5,692 nucleotides of DNA from an uncultured Bacteroidota bacterium (GTDB lineage Bacteria; Bacteroidota; Bacteroidia; NS11-12g; UBA955), in contig CAJBVU010000184.1 in assembly GCA_903959115.1 (NCBI GenBank), forward strand, positions 1 through 5,692, given 5' to 3'. Of the stretch, positions 1 through 4,544 are shown piece after piece. How positions within the stretch are numbered: position 1 is the stretch's first letter; each line of letters begins with the position of its first letter. Both the position numbers and the translations under genes were made by a program. The notes under the pieces were generated by a model, which was not told the origin of the DNA, did no database searches, and worked only from the letters and a program-made list of their open reading frames with translations.

Positions 1-221
1 GCGGGCTTCTCAAAATCATGAGCAGCACCATCAACTGGTGTTAAGTTCTTTGCCAAGATTGAGATTGATCCCAATTCAATCAGACCTAAAACTTTCTCTC
101 GGTCAGTGTAGTTTTCTAATAATATTTTTCCATTGTGTGATGGGTAACCATCCCAGTGACAGTATACTGAAAGTATTGTACCATCTTCTTTTTCGATTCC
201 AATTCTTGAACGTGTTGCCAT
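1..221 (-). CDS. HWDGYP-type phage hypothetical protein, 3' end cut by window
   Basis: The reading frame starts at ATG 219-221 on the minus strand and stays open to the window edge, giving 73 codons of an incomplete protein that begins MATRSRIGIEKEDGTILSVY. Residues 20-27 read YCHWDGYP, followed by NGKILLENY and a helical stretch (TDREKVLGLIELGSISIL). From memory, this start plus the HWDGYP block marks a small family of unknown function that recurs in tailed phages and some bacteria. I know of no proven biochemical role. The start is supported by promoter module P1 29 bases upstream and by a leader ending in CAAAAAAGAT, almost the same as those of the genes starting at 1927 and 5540. It is the last gene of the leftward series visible here. 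The C-terminus lies outside the window. Confidence 0.85.
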   Translation of the reverse strand, partial: MATRSRIGIEKEDGTILSVYCHWDGYPSHNGKILLENYTDREKVLGLIELGSISILAKNLTPVDGAAHDFEKP

Positions 222-250
222 ATCTTTTTTGTTTTAGTTTGATTATGAAG

Positions 251-282
251 TAAAAGTAATATATTATTTTCTGATAAAAAAA
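251..282 (-). promoter_or_regulatory. Promoter module P1
   Basis: Read on the minus strand, TTTTTTTATC (282-273), 14 bases, then TACTTTTA (258-251). The last block is the weakest of the nine -7 elements, with A instead of the final G of TAnnTTTG, but the downstream bases CTTCATAATCAAA match the other copies. It begins on the base after the stop codon of the zinc-ribbon gene and serves the gene starting at 221. Confidence 0.7.
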
Positions 283-657
283 TTATTCGTCACCAATTAA
301 TAAAAAATTATCACGATTTCCTCTGTACCCACAGTTCTTACATTCATGCTCAATCTCAGCGGTATCATAATTGAATCCAAGATTTTCTATATCATCCGAA
401 CCACAATCTGGGCATTCTGTTATTTCTGGATCTGGTTCGTTGGTAACACCGTTGTCTTCAATTACATCACCAACCTCAATAACAACAGAATCAAATTCAC
501 CAGACCCAACCATCTCATCATGTTCATCGATAGTGGTTTTCATTTTAACCAAAGCCAATTCTAAAGCTTTGTCTCTATCTAATGTTCTTACGAATATGAT
601 TTCTGGGCTATCCCAACTTTCCTGACTGGTTAAAGTCACACAGAATAATTTTTTCAT
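283..657 (-). CDS. Small protein with C-terminal zinc ribbon
   Basis: 124 residues. The N-terminal part (about 1-65) begins MKKLFCVTLT and alternates predicted strand and helix (DRDKALELALVKMKTTI), a common layout in small phage proteins. An acidic linker (65-80) leads to a treble-clef or zinc-ribbon-like module: C82-P-D-C85-G and C106-K-N-C109-G, with 20 residues between the pairs, followed by YRGNRDNFLL. The four cysteines should bind one zinc ion. Such ribbons often mediate nucleic-acid or protein contacts, but I do not recognise the family and cannot assign a target. It is alone in its transcription unit, 26 bases downstream of the -7 element of P2, and its stop codon abuts P1. No catalytic motif is visible. 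Confidence 0.85.
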   Translation of the reverse strand: MKKLFCVTLTSQESWDSPEIIFVRTLDRDKALELALVKMKTTIDEHDEMVGSGEFDSVVIEVGDVIEDNGVTNEPDPEITECPDCGSDDIENLGFNYDTAEIEHECKNCGYRGNRDNFLLIGDE

Positions 658-683
658 AATGCTTATTTGTTTTGGTTATGAAG

Positions 684-715
684 CAAATATAGGTAATCGA
701 TTTCGGATAAAAAAA
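684..715 (-). promoter_or_regulatory. Promoter module P2
   Basis: Minus strand: TTTTTTTATC (715-706), 14 bases, TATATTTG (691-684), a perfect TAnnTTTG. The module begins on the base after the stop codon of the 716-1000 gene and lies 26 bases before the ATG of the zinc-ribbon gene. Confidence 0.85.
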
Positions 716-1000
716 TTATTCAAGCATTTTTCTAACCTTTTCAAAATACTTCTCAATGTCCTCCGCAAACTTAATAGCTCTTTCTTGGGTCTTTGTGTAA
801 GCAAAGAATTGACAAAACTCAGAATCGAATTCTACACCGTTGCAGTCAATCCTGCTCTGGATAAACTCCTCAAAGTCGTATGCACTATCGAACTCCTTAA
901 CCGTTAATGCTCTTTTAGCATTTCCCGTTATGCTCCAGCCATTATCACCGCTGGTCTTATAAACTGTGAGACCAATCTCGAATTTAATATCTCCTTCCAT
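716..1000 (-). CDS. Hypothetical protein, second gene of a two-gene unit
   Basis: 94 residues, not recognised. It begins MEGDIKFEIGLTVYKTSGDN and looks like a beta-rich first half followed by a charged helix at about 70-94 (ERAIKFAEDIEKYFEKVRKM). There is no signal peptide, membrane segment or metal-binding pattern. No promoter module precedes it. Its ATG lies 11 bases after the stop codon of the 1012-1308 gene, so the two are most likely co-transcribed from P3. The stop TAA runs directly into P2. A real gene is supported by tight packing on the same strand as its neighbours and by its place in the regular gene-promoter pattern. Confidence 0.75.
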   Translation of the reverse strand: MEGDIKFEIGLTVYKTSGDNGWSITGNAKRALTVKEFDSAYDFEEFIQSRIDCNGVEFDSEFCQFFAYTKTQERAIKFAEDIEKYFEKVRKMLE

Positions 1001-1011
1001 ATTTGTGATTA

Positions 1012-1308
1012 TTATATGTCGTTTAGAATTTCAAATGAACTAATTTTTCTTGAACCCACACCGGTGGCTAGAATCGAAACAATCTCGTCGTGTAGATCCT
1101 CGACCTTTTTGAAATTACGGGCTCCGATAGGAAGCGAACGTTGGAGTTGCATATTGGAAATACTGAATCCCATTCCGCCCTCTTGCCAACCCCCATAATA
1201 ACTGTAGGTAAATGTGTTATCCTTACACAATAGAACCGATAATGTTTTTGCGTTTCCCTGTGGTCCGTAAGTCGGATCAAATAATCTGTAAATGATAAGT
1301 CTTTTCAT
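1012..1308 (-). CDS. Hypothetical protein, first gene of a two-gene unit
   Basis: 98 residues, starting MKRLIIYRLFDPTYGPQGNA. No family is recognised. The N-terminal half is rich in aromatic and glycine residues (TFTYSYYGGWQEGGMGF, about 33-49), and the C-terminal half carries a helix (KKVEDLHDEIVSIL) followed by a short basic segment. It is soluble and has no cysteine clusters or nucleotide-binding motif. The start at 1308 is fixed by P3, whose -7 element ends 26 bases upstream, and by the leader AAATAAACAAACATT. The next gene follows after 11 bases. The role is unknown. Confidence 0.78.
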   Translation of the reverse strand: MKRLIIYRLFDPTYGPQGNAKTLSVLLCKDNTFTYSYYGGWQEGGMGFSISNMQLQRSLPIGARNFKKVEDLHDEIVSILATGVGSRKISSFEILNDI

Positions 1309-1334
1309 AATGTTTGTTTATTTTGGTTACAGAG

Positions 1335-1366
1335 CAAATATAAGTAATCGGTTCCAGATAAAAAAA
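1335..1366 (-). promoter_or_regulatory. Promoter module P3
   Basis: Minus strand: TTTTTTTATC (1366-1357), 14 bases, TATATTTG (1342-1335). It drives the two-gene unit 1012-1308 and 716-1000. Unlike most copies it does not abut the preceding gene: 117 bases with hairpins separate it from the stop codon at 1484. Confidence 0.87.
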
Positions 1367-1389
1367 TAAAATCTGATAATTTTTAACCC

Positions 1390-1431
1390 GCGGTGTTTCC
1401 TCCCTGCCAGGTAGGAATTCTTAGCAACCGC
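1390..1431 (-). other. Nested stem-loop region between terminator and P3
   Basis: Just after the terminator of the acidic-tail gene, the minus-strand transcript can pair GCGGT (1431-1427) with ACCGC (1394-1390). Inside that lies a second stem: TTCCT-A-CCT (1417-1409) with AGG-G-AGGAA (1405-1397), loop GGC, one mismatch. The stretch is clearly more GC-rich than the other intergenic spaces. It could be a second terminator element, an RNA processing or stability structure, or part of a small RNA. The sequence alone does not decide. Confidence 0.4.
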
Positions 1432-1440
1432 TACAAACAG

Positions 1441-1467
1441 AAATGGACCTCATCACGAGGCCCATTT
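1441..1467 (-). terminator. Terminator hairpin after the acidic-tail gene
   Basis: On the minus strand, AAATGGGCCTC (1467-1457) pairs over 11 base pairs, with one G-U pair, to GAGGTCCATTT (1451-1441) around a 5-base loop. It lies 16 bases after the stop codon at 1484. The bases that follow (CTGTTTGTAG) are only moderately U-rich, so termination may be partial or the hairpin may act mainly to stabilise the 3' end. Confidence 0.65.
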
Positions 1468-1483
1468 CTTATAACCAAACAAA

Positions 1484-1927
1484 CTATTCTTCTTCATCTT
1501 CTTCATCTTCATCATCTTCATCATCTTCCCACTCATCTTCATCTTCATCTTCCTCTTCATCATCACCGTAGAAGTAACCCTGAGCTTCACATGTTTCTGG
1601 ATTAGGTAAGTTATTGTACTGAGCTACCACATCTGATTCCAAATCCTCTACCAACTTAGGATAAATCACTCCCGGTGTATTATCACCATTTGGATTGTTT
1701 TTGAAGCAAAGAGAGATTCCTGCACTTCGGTCTGATCCAAGACCATTTAGTTCAGCAAGTAATTCATAAAAGTCCTTTCCTCCAAATTCACCGTAACCAT
1801 CATACTCGTTCTCAGTAAATACTCTTCCTTCAGGTGTGATCATATGTACAGTGTATGTTGGTTTCCCTGAGTACACATTAGCAATTGATTCACCATTATC
1901 GCACGTTTTCCAGCTAAAAAATCCCAT
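1484..1927 (-). CDS. MGFFSW-type phage protein with polyacidic C-terminal tail
   Basis: 147 residues. The start MGFFSWKTCDNGESIANVYS, then the patterns PTYTVHMITPEG (23-34), EYDGYGEFGGKDFYELLAELN (41-61) and CEAQGYFY (113-120), are hallmarks of a small family that I recall being scattered through many unrelated tailed phages. I know of no established function. The conserved part ends at about residue 120. Residues 122-147 are a tail with 25 Asp or Glu among 26 residues, broken only by W133. Such tails can mimic DNA charge, bind basic proteins or metal ions, or keep a protein soluble; which applies here is open. It is a single-gene unit with P4 28 bases upstream and a hairpin terminator downstream. 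The leader AAAACAAAAAGAT before the ATG matches two other genes of the window. Confidence 0.88.
   Translation of the reverse strand: MGFFSWKTCDNGESIANVYSGKPTYTVHMITPEGRVFTENEYDGYGEFGGKDFYELLAELNGLGSDRSAGISLCFKNNPNGDNTPGVIYPKLVEDLESDVVAQYNNLPNPETCEAQGYFYGDDEEEDEDEDEWEDDEDDEDEEDEEE
1487..1564 (-). repeat. GAA/GAT codon low-complexity tract encoding the acidic tail
   Basis: These 78 bases are almost entirely GAA, GAG, GAT and GAC codons on the minus strand (TTC, CTC and ATC triplets on the plus strand). They form an imperfect trinucleotide repeat inside the preceding gene. Tracts of this kind can change length by slippage in steps of three, altering the tail without breaking the frame. Confidence 0.8.
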
Positions 1928-1955
1928 ATCTTTTTGTTTTAGTTTGTTGATAGAG

Positions 1956-1987
1956 CAAATGTAATTAATCTTTTCTAGATAAAAAAA
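1956..1987 (-). promoter_or_regulatory. Promoter module P4
   Basis: Minus strand: TTTTTTTATC (1987-1978), 14 bases, TACATTTG (1963-1956). It precedes the acidic-tail gene by 28 bases and starts 11 bases after the stop of the 1999-2223 gene. Confidence 0.85.
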
Positions 1988-1998
1988 TAATCTGTGAA

Positions 1999-2223
1999 TT
2001 AATCTTCGGCTGGAGCAAACATTTGTCTGCCCATAGCAATGAAGTTTTCATATTCTCTCTCACCCATGGATTCCTTTAGCTCAGCAACAGCTTCCTGGTG
2101 TTCTTTGGCCTTCTCCAACACCTTATTGAATTTGCCTGTCTTTTTGGCTCCTTCCATTAACTCTTTAACTTCCCAGTTAGTGTCTAGGACTTTTCTGAAG
2201 ATTTCTCTTTGTTCGTTTGTCAT
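1999..2223 (-). CDS. Small helical hypothetical protein
   Basis: 74 residues, unrecognised, starting MTNEQREIFRKVLDTNWEVK. Nearly the whole chain is predicted helix with a high content of Lys and Glu (about 20-55: ELMEGAKKTGKFNKVLEKAK and onward), so a small helical bundle or short coiled coil is likely. It ends MGRQMFAPAED. There are no cysteines, membrane segment or signal peptide. The start at 2223 is supported by P5 26 bases upstream and the leader AAAACTAAAAGC. It is a single-gene transcription unit. Its similar size and control to the neighbours suggest the same expression class, but nothing identifies a partner. Confidence 0.75.
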   Translation of the reverse strand: MTNEQREIFRKVLDTNWEVKELMEGAKKTGKFNKVLEKAKEHQEAVAELKESMGEREYENFIAMGRQMFAPAED

Positions 2224-2249
2224 GCTTTTAGTTTTAATTGGTTACGGAG

Positions 2250-2281
2250 CAAATGTATGGCTTCCCAACCAGATAAAAAAA
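2250..2281 (-). promoter_or_regulatory. Promoter module P5
   Basis: Minus strand: TTTTTTTATC (2281-2272), 14 bases, TACATTTG (2257-2250). The 14-base spacer is GC-richer than in the other copies, yet its length is unchanged. It serves the gene starting at 2223. Confidence 0.85.
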
Positions 2282-2291
2282 TATTTGACAA

Positions 2292-2585
2292 TTATTTTAA
2301 AAGTTTTACAACCGGACAAGTAACCCAACCTGAAGATACAGTTCTTACTGGTTCACTTACTATTCCATTTTCGATTAGGAATTCTAATACGCCCTCATTC
2401 TCTGAATAGTTCTTTATGATAACTTCATCATCTGAAAGCGATACATCCGGTAGATTCACCGTCGCCATCATGACCGGGCATCCATCCTCAAGATCAATTA
2501 GTTCGATAGCGGTTCTTCTGTTATTATATCTTCCGAACTTCAAACGAACATCATATGTTTCGTATTGTGTCTTTAATGTGTACAT
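2292..2585 (-). CDS. DUF4313-like hypothetical protein
   Basis: 97 residues. The order of motifs recalls a small family seen in Bacteroidota, their plasmids and their phages, which I believe is DUF4313: an N-terminal beta strand pair (YDVRLKFGRYNNRRTAIELI, 11-30), DLEDGCPVMMATVNLPDVSL (31-50), DDEVIIKNYSENEGVLEFL (52-70), IENGIVSEPVR (71-81) and a closing SGWVTCPVVKLL (85-96). The family has no known activity to my knowledge. The assignment rests on remembered pattern, not on a search, and the family name may be wrong. The gene is a single unit with P6 22 bases upstream. A short AT-rich stretch separates its stop from P5. Confidence 0.8.
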   Translation of the reverse strand: MYTLKTQYETYDVRLKFGRYNNRRTAIELIDLEDGCPVMMATVNLPDVSLSDDEVIIKNYSENEGVLEFLIENGIVSEPVRTVSSGWVTCPVVKLLK

Positions 2586-2607
2586 TGTTTATATTTTTGG
2601 TGTTTAG

Positions 2608-2638
2608 CAAAGATAATAAATTGGCATCGGATAAAAAA
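2608..2638 (-). promoter_or_regulatory. Promoter module P6
   Basis: Minus strand: TTTTTTATC (2638-2630, one T fewer than the others), 14 bases, TATCTTTG (2615-2608). It starts directly after the stop codon of the 2639-2890 gene. It shares the 16-base string CCAATTTATTATCTTT with P7. Confidence 0.83.
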
Positions 2639-2890
2639 TTAAATCATGTTAATAAATGGAATACCTCTCTTTGTGAATTCTTCTTCAATCTCTTCTCTGG
2701 TCTGCCAACATCTGGGATTATCTTCATCTGAGAAAAACACCTCAAAGGTGTTAACACCGTCGCCATATAACATAGGACCAGCAACTATTGATACGCTACT
2801 GCCGTCTGCAAATCCCACCTCGGTTTTGATCGAATCAGGAAGATAATGCGGGACAAATACAAGATCATCAAATTTAACAATGTGTACCAT
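2639..2890 (-). CDS. Hypothetical protein, second gene of a two-gene unit
   Basis: 83 residues starting MVHIVKFDDLVFVPHYLPDS. The middle (TEVGFADGSSVSIVAGPMLYGDGVNTFEVFFSD, roughly residues 23-55) has the pattern 'SIV..G..YGDG..TFEV', which I have the impression of seeing in small proteins of T4-like phages. I cannot name a family. A charged helix (TREEIEEEFTKRG) closes the chain. The ATG follows the stop of the 2892-3086 gene after a single base, so translation is probably coupled and both genes are read from P7. Its own stop TAA runs straight into P6. No catalytic or binding motif is seen. Confidence 0.76.
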   Translation of the reverse strand: MVHIVKFDDLVFVPHYLPDSIKTEVGFADGSSVSIVAGPMLYGDGVNTFEVFFSDEDNPRCWQTREEIEEEFTKRGIPFINMI

Positions 2891-2891
2891 G

Positions 2892-3086
2892 CTATTTTAC
2901 TTTATCCCATTCAAATGGTGTGAACGTTTTCTTTGCATCAACCTTTAGCCAAACTGGATTGGTTGATTTTGGATTCATCATAATAGATCCGGTACCTTCG
3001 TTGTATATTGTTACTGCTCCTTTGTGTAGGTATCCACCAAACCTTGCAAACACCGATCTCTTAAGTACTACTAACATATGATTCAT
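2892..3086 (-). CDS. Hypothetical protein, first gene of a two-gene unit
   Basis: 64 residues, MNHMLVVLKRSVFARFGGYL at the start, unrecognised. It is basic and beta-rich, with a short glycine-containing centre (KGAVTIYNEGTGSIMMNPKS), and ends TFTPFEWDKVK. The start is uncertain. The ATG at 3086 lies only 11 bases after the -7 element of P7, which would leave almost no leader. Met4 (ATG at 3077) would sit 20 bases away, closer to the 22-29 bases seen for the other genes, and would give 61 residues. The next gene begins one base after the stop, consistent with a coupled pair. Confidence 0.72.
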   Translation of the reverse strand: MNHMLVVLKRSVFARFGGYLHKGAVTIYNEGTGSIMMNPKSTNPVWLKVDAKKTFTPFEWDKVK

Positions 3087-3097
3087 TTTGATATTGG

Positions 3098-3129
3098 TAA
3101 AGATAATAAATTGGTTCCAGATAAAAAAA
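3098..3129 (-). promoter_or_regulatory. Promoter module P7
   Basis: Minus strand: TTTTTTTATC (3129-3120), 14 bases, TATCTTTA (3105-3098). The final G of the -7 element is replaced by A. It drives the pair 2892-3086 and 2639-2890. Confidence 0.8.
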
Positions 3130-3151
3130 TAAAACCAAATCTATCCCGCAA

Positions 3152-3161
3152 CGAGGCCTCG
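3152..3161. repeat. Ten-base GC-rich perfect palindrome
   Basis: CGAGGCCTCG reads the same on both strands. It lies in a locally GC-rich stretch between the stop of the 60-residue gene and P7. It is too tight to form a useful RNA hairpin alone, so a protein-binding site or chance are the main options. Confidence 0.5.
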
Positions 3162-3165
3162 CACG

Positions 3166-3190
3166 CATAGTATGTTAGTCCCATACTATG
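3166..3190 (-). terminator. Hairpin overlapping the stop codon of the 60-residue gene
   Basis: CATAGTATG (3190-3182 on the minus strand) pairs perfectly over 9 bases with CATACTATG (3174-3166) around a 7-base loop. The stem includes the TAG stop at 3188-3186. No U-tract follows at once; the next T-rich stretch is about 35 bases further, in P7. It may be a weak terminator or a 3'-end protecting structure rather than a classic intrinsic terminator. Confidence 0.5.
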
Positions 3191-3368
3191 TATTGGCCGG
3201 ATCCATCATCTTTATATAGTGTTCCAATCTCTCCGCGGGTAAGCTATAAGCAAACTCATACTGTGAGACATCCTTTCCCTTTGGATAGTACTTACGCAGA
3301 ATAACCAGGAGCTCTTCTCTTTGCTCCTGGTTATCTGTTCTTAATATCTTCTTTGGCTTCTTAGCCAT
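3186..3368 (-). CDS. Small basic hypothetical protein coupled to the DUF932-like gene
   Basis: 60 residues. It has a Lys-rich start (MAKKPKKILR), then a helix (NQEQREELLVILRKYYPKG) and a second helical segment (LPAERLEHYIKMM). No family is recognised. Size and charge would suit a small nucleic-acid or protein-binding factor, but that is inference only. Its ATG overlaps the TAA of the DUF932-like gene by one base (TAATG), the classic arrangement for translational coupling, so it is likely made together with that protein from P8. The stop codon sits inside a 9-base-pair hairpin. Confidence 0.77.
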   Translation of the reverse strand: MAKKPKKILRTDNQEQREELLVILRKYYPKGKDVSQYEFAYSLPAERLEHYIKMMDPANT

Positions 3369-4462
3369 TAATAAGGACTCGAAATGATATTTGCCATATC
3401 ATATTTTTTACTTAGTAACTGTGATGCCTGAACTTGAAGTCTGCGACGGTCGTAGTCGCTGATGTTGATACCGTTATCGTGGGTAGCGAAATGTGTGACT
3501 CCATTTACAAGATCCCAGATTGTTGTTCCTGTTTTAGCACTCTTCTTTTGCTGTGGGTTTAACAAGATCGTATCAATGTTTGCACCGTGGAAACGTTCTC
3601 TTGTTGTGTGCAAAGGTACCCAAGCTTCCAACTCTTTATGCTCCGCATCTGAAAATCTTCTTAGAGCTTCGTGTGTTGACTCCAACTCGAATAGTGATGC
3701 TCTGGTGTTCATAGCTGCTCTTAGCTTCTCTTCGAACTGTAGAGGTTGAAATCCTCTGTCGGCCAAGAGGTTTAATCTGTCCCAGAAACTTTCCATTGAC
3801 ATTCTGTCCATTTGACCAAGAGCCATACTCTCATCGAATGCTGTACCAATCATACCATTTGCGCAAACCAATCGGTACATGAAAGGTGAAACCCTAAAGC
3901 CACCCTCTGGGTTGTTAGTGAAGGTAACACCTCCATAATGGTCTTCGTCGCTTAACCCCTTTACACCCCAAGAGTTGTTAGGTGAGGATGCATTGATAAC
4001 GATACCTCCGTTATCCCCAATTGAGAAGTTGTTTACTGATAGGTTATACTTATCAATGATACGACCGGTTGTCTCCATAAAGATCTGGTTGCTGATAAGA
4101 TCTCTTGGATCCTTCTGTACACTAACGATCTCCCTGCTGTCGGGGTTAACTACCAATGATAGGCTTGTAGCCCCTTTAGCCTGAACAGCCACCTTTAATC
4201 GGTTAACTAAAGCCTGTCTAGCCTTATCCCCAAATGCTGAGGAGAATGTTTTGTCGAAACCTACCGGTAGACCAACAACCTTACAGATACCTTTGAATGC
4301 ATCGCTATTCATTCGGATAAGTTTGTTCTCAACCTTTAGTGTGTTGGGTTTTACTATTTCGATATCCTTCAGACTGACTTCCTTTCTGATTGGAGTTTTT
4401 AAAATGGCCTCTGCTGATCTTTGGTCAAATAGAGATTGTGAGATTGTTTCAAATTTTTTCAT
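3368..4462 (-). CDS. DUF932-like phage protein
   Basis: 364 residues. Two stretches place it with the DUF932 group of phage- and plasmid-borne proteins: FRVSPFMYRLVCANGMIG (189-206), with the 'R.VC.NG' signature, and TIWDLVNGVTHFATHDNG (314-331), matching the 'T.WDLYNAVT' block near the C-terminus. Between them is a helical region (about 207-300). The N-terminal third is a mixed alpha/beta region with a helical segment (FGDKARQALVNRLKVAVQA). DUF932 members commonly sit near recombination and single-strand DNA handling genes, but no enzymatic role is established as far as I know. The neighbour upstream here is a RadA-like ATPase, which fits a DNA-metabolism role. The start at 4462 lies 23 bases after the -7 element of P8, with leader AAAACAAACATCT. 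It shares one base with the following 60-residue gene. Confidence 0.87.
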   Translation of the reverse strand: MKKFETISQSLFDQRSAEAILKTPIRKEVSLKDIEIVKPNTLKVENKLIRMNSDAFKGICKVVGLPVGFDKTFSSAFGDKARQALVNRLKVAVQAKGATSLSLVVNPDSREIVSVQKDPRDLISNQIFMETTGRIIDKYNLSVNNFSIGDNGGIVINASSPNNSWGVKGLSDEDHYGGVTFTNNPEGGFRVSPFMYRLVCANGMIGTAFDESMALGQMDRMSMESFWDRLNLLADRGFQPLQFEEKLRAAMNTRASLFELESTHEALRRFSDAEHKELEAWVPLHTTRERFHGANIDTILLNPQQKKSAKTGTTIWDLVNGVTHFATHDNGINISDYDRRRLQVQASQLLSKKYDMANIISSPY

Positions 4463-4485
4463 AGATGTTTGTTTTGATTATAAAG

Positions 4486-4517
4486 CAAATATAATAATAG
4501 AATACCGGATAAAAAAA
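4486..4517 (-). promoter_or_regulatory. Promoter module P8
   Basis: Minus strand: TTTTTTTATC (4517-4508), 14 bases, TATATTTG (4493-4486). It drives the DUF932-like gene and its coupled partner. Its T-run is the tail of the U-tract of the terminator just upstream, so the two signals share bases. Confidence 0.87.
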
Positions 4518-4544
4518 TAAAAGCTGGGTTTTTTATAACCCAGC
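4511..4544 (-). terminator. Intrinsic terminator of the RadA-like ATPase gene
   Basis: On the minus strand, GCTGGGTT (4544-4537) pairs with AACCCAGC (4530-4523) around a 6-base loop and is followed by TTTTATTTTTTT (4522-4511). The left arm encodes the last residues (A-G-L) and the stop codon TAA lies in the loop. This is the only textbook intrinsic terminator in the window. Confidence 0.88.

Noticed and set aside
371..625. Plus-strand open frame of 84 codons opposite the zinc-ribbon gene.
   Set aside because: The minus-strand frame has start, promoter and cysteine pairs in the right place. The plus-strand frame is Ser-rich and has no signal before it, so it is a shadow.
1369..1380. A partial second copy of the promoter head (AAATTATCAGA on the minus strand) just upstream of P3.
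   Set aside because: There is no TAnnTTTG 14 bases downstream of it. The complete P3 copy follows at once.
1393..1605. Plus-strand open frame with a His/Leu-rich repeat (HLLHLHHLHHL type).
   Set aside because: It is the reverse complement of the GAA/GAT tract of the acidic-tail gene and also crosses the terminator hairpin. It has no promoter module and low-complexity composition.
3152..3190. Attachment site or insertion-element end suggested by the palindrome and inverted repeat.
   Set aside because: No direct duplication, integrase or transposase gene is visible, and the repeat arms fit an RNA hairpin at a gene end.
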